Source: Flavobacteriaceae bacterium
GTDB lineage: Bacteria > Bacteroidota > Bacteroidia > Flavobacteriales > Flavobacteriaceae
Length of the DNA: 43,764 nt
Assembly: GCA_016780245.1 (NCBI GenBank)
Contig: JADHME010000006.1
Span: 1 to 43,764, forward strand
Reading direction: 5' to 3'
Shown piece after piece: positions 41,121-43,764 of this stretch. A model generated the notes under the pieces. That model was not told the DNA's origin. It saw only the letters and a list, made by a program, of their open reading frames with translations, and ran no database searches. Each line of letters begins with the position of its first letter. Position 1 is the first letter of the stretch. Position numbers and translations under genes: made by a program.

Positions 41121-41759
41121 ATGAAATATATATCAATACTAGCTCTTGCGTTAATGTTTAGCTGTGAGATGCCTACTGAGGCTACAGATACAACTGGTGA
41201 GCCAGAAGGGCCACATACTTCAGCTGAATGGCAAATATGGGCATATTCTACAGCTGCTCCAGCATATATTGCTGCTAATGCTACAGTTTATGATGGTCCT
41301 CCTGCTATGGGAGGTAATCTTTTAAGAGAAGGTTCAAATGAATGGACTTGTTTACCTGCAAACCCTAGAGGACAATCTGATCCTGAAAATGGATGGGTTG
41401 ATGCTCACGAAGCTATGCCTCTTTGTGGAGATGCAGAAGTATTCAAGTGGATTAGTGCATATTTTGCAGGTGAAGTACCTGTAATGGATAAAGATGGATA
41501 TGCATGGATGCTGCATGGAGATATGGGAGAAGATAATACAATGGCTGGTGTTATGACTAAAGAAGAATCAGCTGAAGGTCAATGGATTGAATCAGGTCCT
41601 CATTTAATGAGAATGCCTGCTGATCCATCAACTTTAGATGGTATGACTAATGACTTTACATCCGGTGCACCATATGTTATGTTTGGAGGTACAATATATG
41701 CTCATGTAATGTACCCTATGGCGGGTTACTATGATTATCAACCAGAATCTGCACCGTAA
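41121..41759 (+). CDS. uncharacterised Met/Trp-rich acidic lipoprotein
   Basis: Lipobox LALALMFSC; mature part with NATVYDGPPAMGGNLLREGSNEWTCLPANP, HEAMPLCGDAEVFKW, YAWMLHGDMGEDNT, GPHLMRMPADPSTL, GAPYVMFGGTIYAHVMYPM; own terminator. Confidence 0.85.
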   Translation: MKYISILALALMFSCEMPTEATDTTGEPEGPHTSAEWQIWAYSTAAPAYIAANATVYDGPPAMGGNLLREGSNEWTCLPANPRGQSDPENGWVDAHEAMPLCGDAEVFKWISAYFAGEVPVMDKDGYAWMLHGDMGEDNTMAGVMTKEESAEGQWIESGPHLMRMPADPSTLDGMTNDFTSGAPYVMFGGTIYAHVMYPMAGYYDYQPESAP

Positions 41760-41776
41760 TAAAATATTTTACATTT

Positions 41777-41807
41777 TAAAAAACCCTCTTAAATGAGGGT
41801 TTTTTTT
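41777..41807 (+). terminator. intrinsic terminator after the lipoprotein gene
   Basis: AAAAAACCCTC-TTAAAT-GAGGGTTTTTTTT. Confidence 0.85.
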
Positions 41808-41848
41808 AAATACTCTTTAAATAATTGTGTTTTGATTAAATTTAGGTA

Positions 41849-42910
41849 ATGGAATATTTATTTACTGTAATAATTGTTGTTGGCTCTCTATATGGTCTTT
41901 ATTTTTTGATCAAAAAACAAATTAATAAGAACTCTCAAGATAATAGTAAAGAGCTTGAATCTAAGCTTGAATCTTTTATTGAAGCATTTAAATTAACCTC
42001 TGCTGAAAACTTAAATAAACAACTTCAAGATTCTAAACAAGATCAAAAAAGTATGGAGATTAGATTTTCCGAGACAATAAATAAGTTGACTAAGGAACTA
42101 GAAAAGATTAAAGGAACTAATGAACAAGTTTTAACTTTTGCCAATCAAATGAAAACACTCGAGAAAATTTTGGGTAATCAAAAACAAAGAGGGATTCTTG
42201 GAGAAATTCAACTTGAAAACTTATTAGCAAATGTACTTCCTCCAGAACTCTTTCAAATGCAATATTCTTTTAATAACGGAGAAGCAGTGGATGCAGTTAT
42301 TAAAGTCGGTGAATTTATAATTCCAATAGATGCAAAATTTTCCCTAGATAACTATAATAAGATGATAGAGAGTGATGAAACTGAGACAGATAAACTAAAT
42401 GATCTTGAAAAAAAATTCAAAAATGATATAAAGAACAGGATAGATGAAACGGCAAAATATATAAGGCCTAATGAGGGAACTGTTGATTACGCATATATGT
42501 TTATTCCTGCTGATGGTTTATATCAAGATCTTCTTAACAACAAAGTAGGTTCATTAAAAATAAACCAAAGAGATTTGGTTTCATATGCATATCAAAAGAA
42601 AGTAATGATTGTTTCACCCATGAGTTTATTTCCAATGCTTCAGGTTACAAATAAGGCTTTAAATAATATGAAAGTTGAAGAGTCTATTAATGAAATTCAA
42701 ATGAATATTGAAAAATTGGGCAATCACTTAAACGCATACTTAACATATCATGAAAAGCTTGGCAATAGTATAAGTACAGTTGTAAATCAATATAACGTTA
42801 CAAATAAGGAGTTTAAAAAAATAGATAAGGACATAACTAAATTAACTTCTAGTAGATCAACTATTGGAATTGAAACAGAGAACATTGAGAAACCAGTCGT
42901 AGAGGAATAA
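41849..42910 (+). CDS. rmuC: DNA recombination protein RmuC
   Basis: NQKQRGILGEIQLENLLANVLPPELFQMQYSF, VIKVGEFIIPIDAKFSLDNY, YIRPNEGTVDYAYMFIPADGLYQDL. Confidence 0.95.
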   Translation: MEYLFTVIIVVGSLYGLYFLIKKQINKNSQDNSKELESKLESFIEAFKLTSAENLNKQLQDSKQDQKSMEIRFSETINKLTKELEKIKGTNEQVLTFANQMKTLEKILGNQKQRGILGEIQLENLLANVLPPELFQMQYSFNNGEAVDAVIKVGEFIIPIDAKFSLDNYNKMIESDETETDKLNDLEKKFKNDIKNRIDETAKYIRPNEGTVDYAYMFIPADGLYQDLLNNKVGSLKINQRDLVSYAYQKKVMIVSPMSLFPMLQVTNKALNNMKVEESINEIQMNIEKLGNHLNAYLTYHEKLGNSISTVVNQYNVTNKEFKKIDKDITKLTSSRSTIGIETENIEKPVVEE

Positions 42911-42935
42911 AAAAAGCCCCCCAATTGGAAAGCTT
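42908..42935 (-). terminator. candidate strand-specific terminator for the minus-strand PBP4-like gene
   Basis: Minus-strand AAGCTTTCC-AATT-GGGGGGCTT-TTTTT: 9-bp stem using three G-U wobbles, followed by a T-tract. Confidence 0.55.
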
Positions 42936-42980
42936 ATTTAGTTGCCTATAGCAACACACAACATGCAAATTTAATCAATT

Positions 42981-43764
42981 TTATGAATTTGACTTTAAAT
43001 AAATTAAAAAGTCGACTATTGCATCTTTTATTTTACTCAAGTCATTGGTAAAATGATTAATCATTATACTAAAAATATAAATCCTTTTTTTATCAGTAAT
43101 TATATAACCAGAGTAGTTGTGATTATTTTTAAGAGTACCTGTTTTTCCCCACACAAAATCTTTTTCATTCTGAATTACATAGTTTTCAGGAAATATCTTT
43201 TTTATTCTCTCAAATCCAATTAAGTTATAAATGTCATGTAAAGATGAAATTACTGATTTAGGTGTGACTAAATTATATCTTGACAACCCTGATCCATCAA
43301 ATAATTCTGTTTGTTTTGATATATTTTGAATTAACCTTAAACCTTTATCTACTGAAATAGTGTCATTTAATCGAAGAGAAATATTTGCAGCAATACTTTC
43401 TGAAATTAAATTATCAGAATCTTTGAGTATAGCAGAGTATATTTCATCCACCTGGGTAGAGTTTAATGTACTATAATCTTTTAATTCATTCTTATCTAAT
43501 TCAACTGTTTTTTCAAGAGCATTTTCAAGCAAGCTAGTGGTATTTTTTCTTGATGTTATAAATGGAGAATAAATTGTGTCTCTAAATTTTATTAAAGAAG
43601 GATTTATAAAAAATTTATTCTCTGTTTCTGATCTATTTATTATATTCCTTTGTTCAAAATCAAAGACAATTTTATATTTATCAGGAGTCGCTTCTATTTC
43701 TCCGTTAGAATCTTTTATAATTTGTACTACATTTCCATAAATTGGCATCTCTGATCGTTCAGCT
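42981..43764 (-). CDS. dacB: D-alanyl-D-alanine carboxypeptidase/endopeptidase (PBP4 family), N-terminus cut by window edge
   Basis: AERSEMPIYGNVV continues in frame to the window edge; SGLSRYNLVTPKSVISSLHDI; VWGKTGTLKNNHNYSGYI (KTG motif). Confidence 0.88.
   Translation of the reverse strand, partial: AERSEMPIYGNVVQIIKDSNGEIEATPDKYKIVFDFEQRNIINRSETENKFFINPSLIKFRDTIYSPFITSRKNTTSLLENALEKTVELDKNELKDYSTLNSTQVDEIYSAILKDSDNLISESIAANISLRLNDTISVDKGLRLIQNISKQTELFDGSGLSRYNLVTPKSVISSLHDIYNLIGFERIKKIFPENYVIQNEKDFVWGKTGTLKNNHNYSGYIITDKKRIYIFSIMINHFTNDLSKIKDAIVDFLIYLKSNS

Noticed and set aside
38196-41807. Carotenoid block plus lipoprotein as a tRNA-integrated mobile island
   Set aside because: No integrase and no repeat of the tRNA 3' end seen downstream; kept only as a hypothesis within the carotenoid finding.

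Overview
Low-GC window that reads as the chromosome of a marine-type Bacteroidota (Flavobacteriia-like) bacterium. Most of it is core housekeeping genes: NagB fused to a PIG-L deacetylase, trxB, a degenerate arginase-fold protein, topA, an MBL/rhodanese protein, the miaB - sigma54 activator - lptE - hypothetical - secG - groES - groEL run, purH, the mreBCD-mrdA-rodA shape cluster, a C-terminal processing protease, surE, lpxB, a POT peptide transporter, HMG-CoA reductase plus a GYDIA-type GHMP kinase, a PpiD/SurA-like PPIase, a CBS-domain hemolysin-family protein, lptC, a TPR protein, an outer-membrane protein, coaX and tRNA-Phe(GAA). Downstream of the tRNA is a carotenoid end-group module (CrtA-like, CrtD-like, CruF-like), then an isolated Met/Trp-rich lipoprotein, rmuC and a D-Ala-D-Ala carboxypeptidase cut by the window edge. 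A gamma-glutamyltransferase is cut at the left edge. I see no CRISPR array, prophage, IS element or clear defence system. The observations most worth a second look are: the uncharacterised lipoprotein; miaB having no ATG/GTG/TTG start upstream of its first Fe-S cysteine; a chimeric remnant of an M20 peptidase; an arginase-fold protein lacking the metal-ligand motifs; a sigma54 activator with an acidic linker between AAA+ and HTH; a recurring TAnnTTTG box very close to starts, suggesting near-leaderless mRNAs; and a terminator-like hairpin directly against a start codon. None of these by itself demonstrates a new system.
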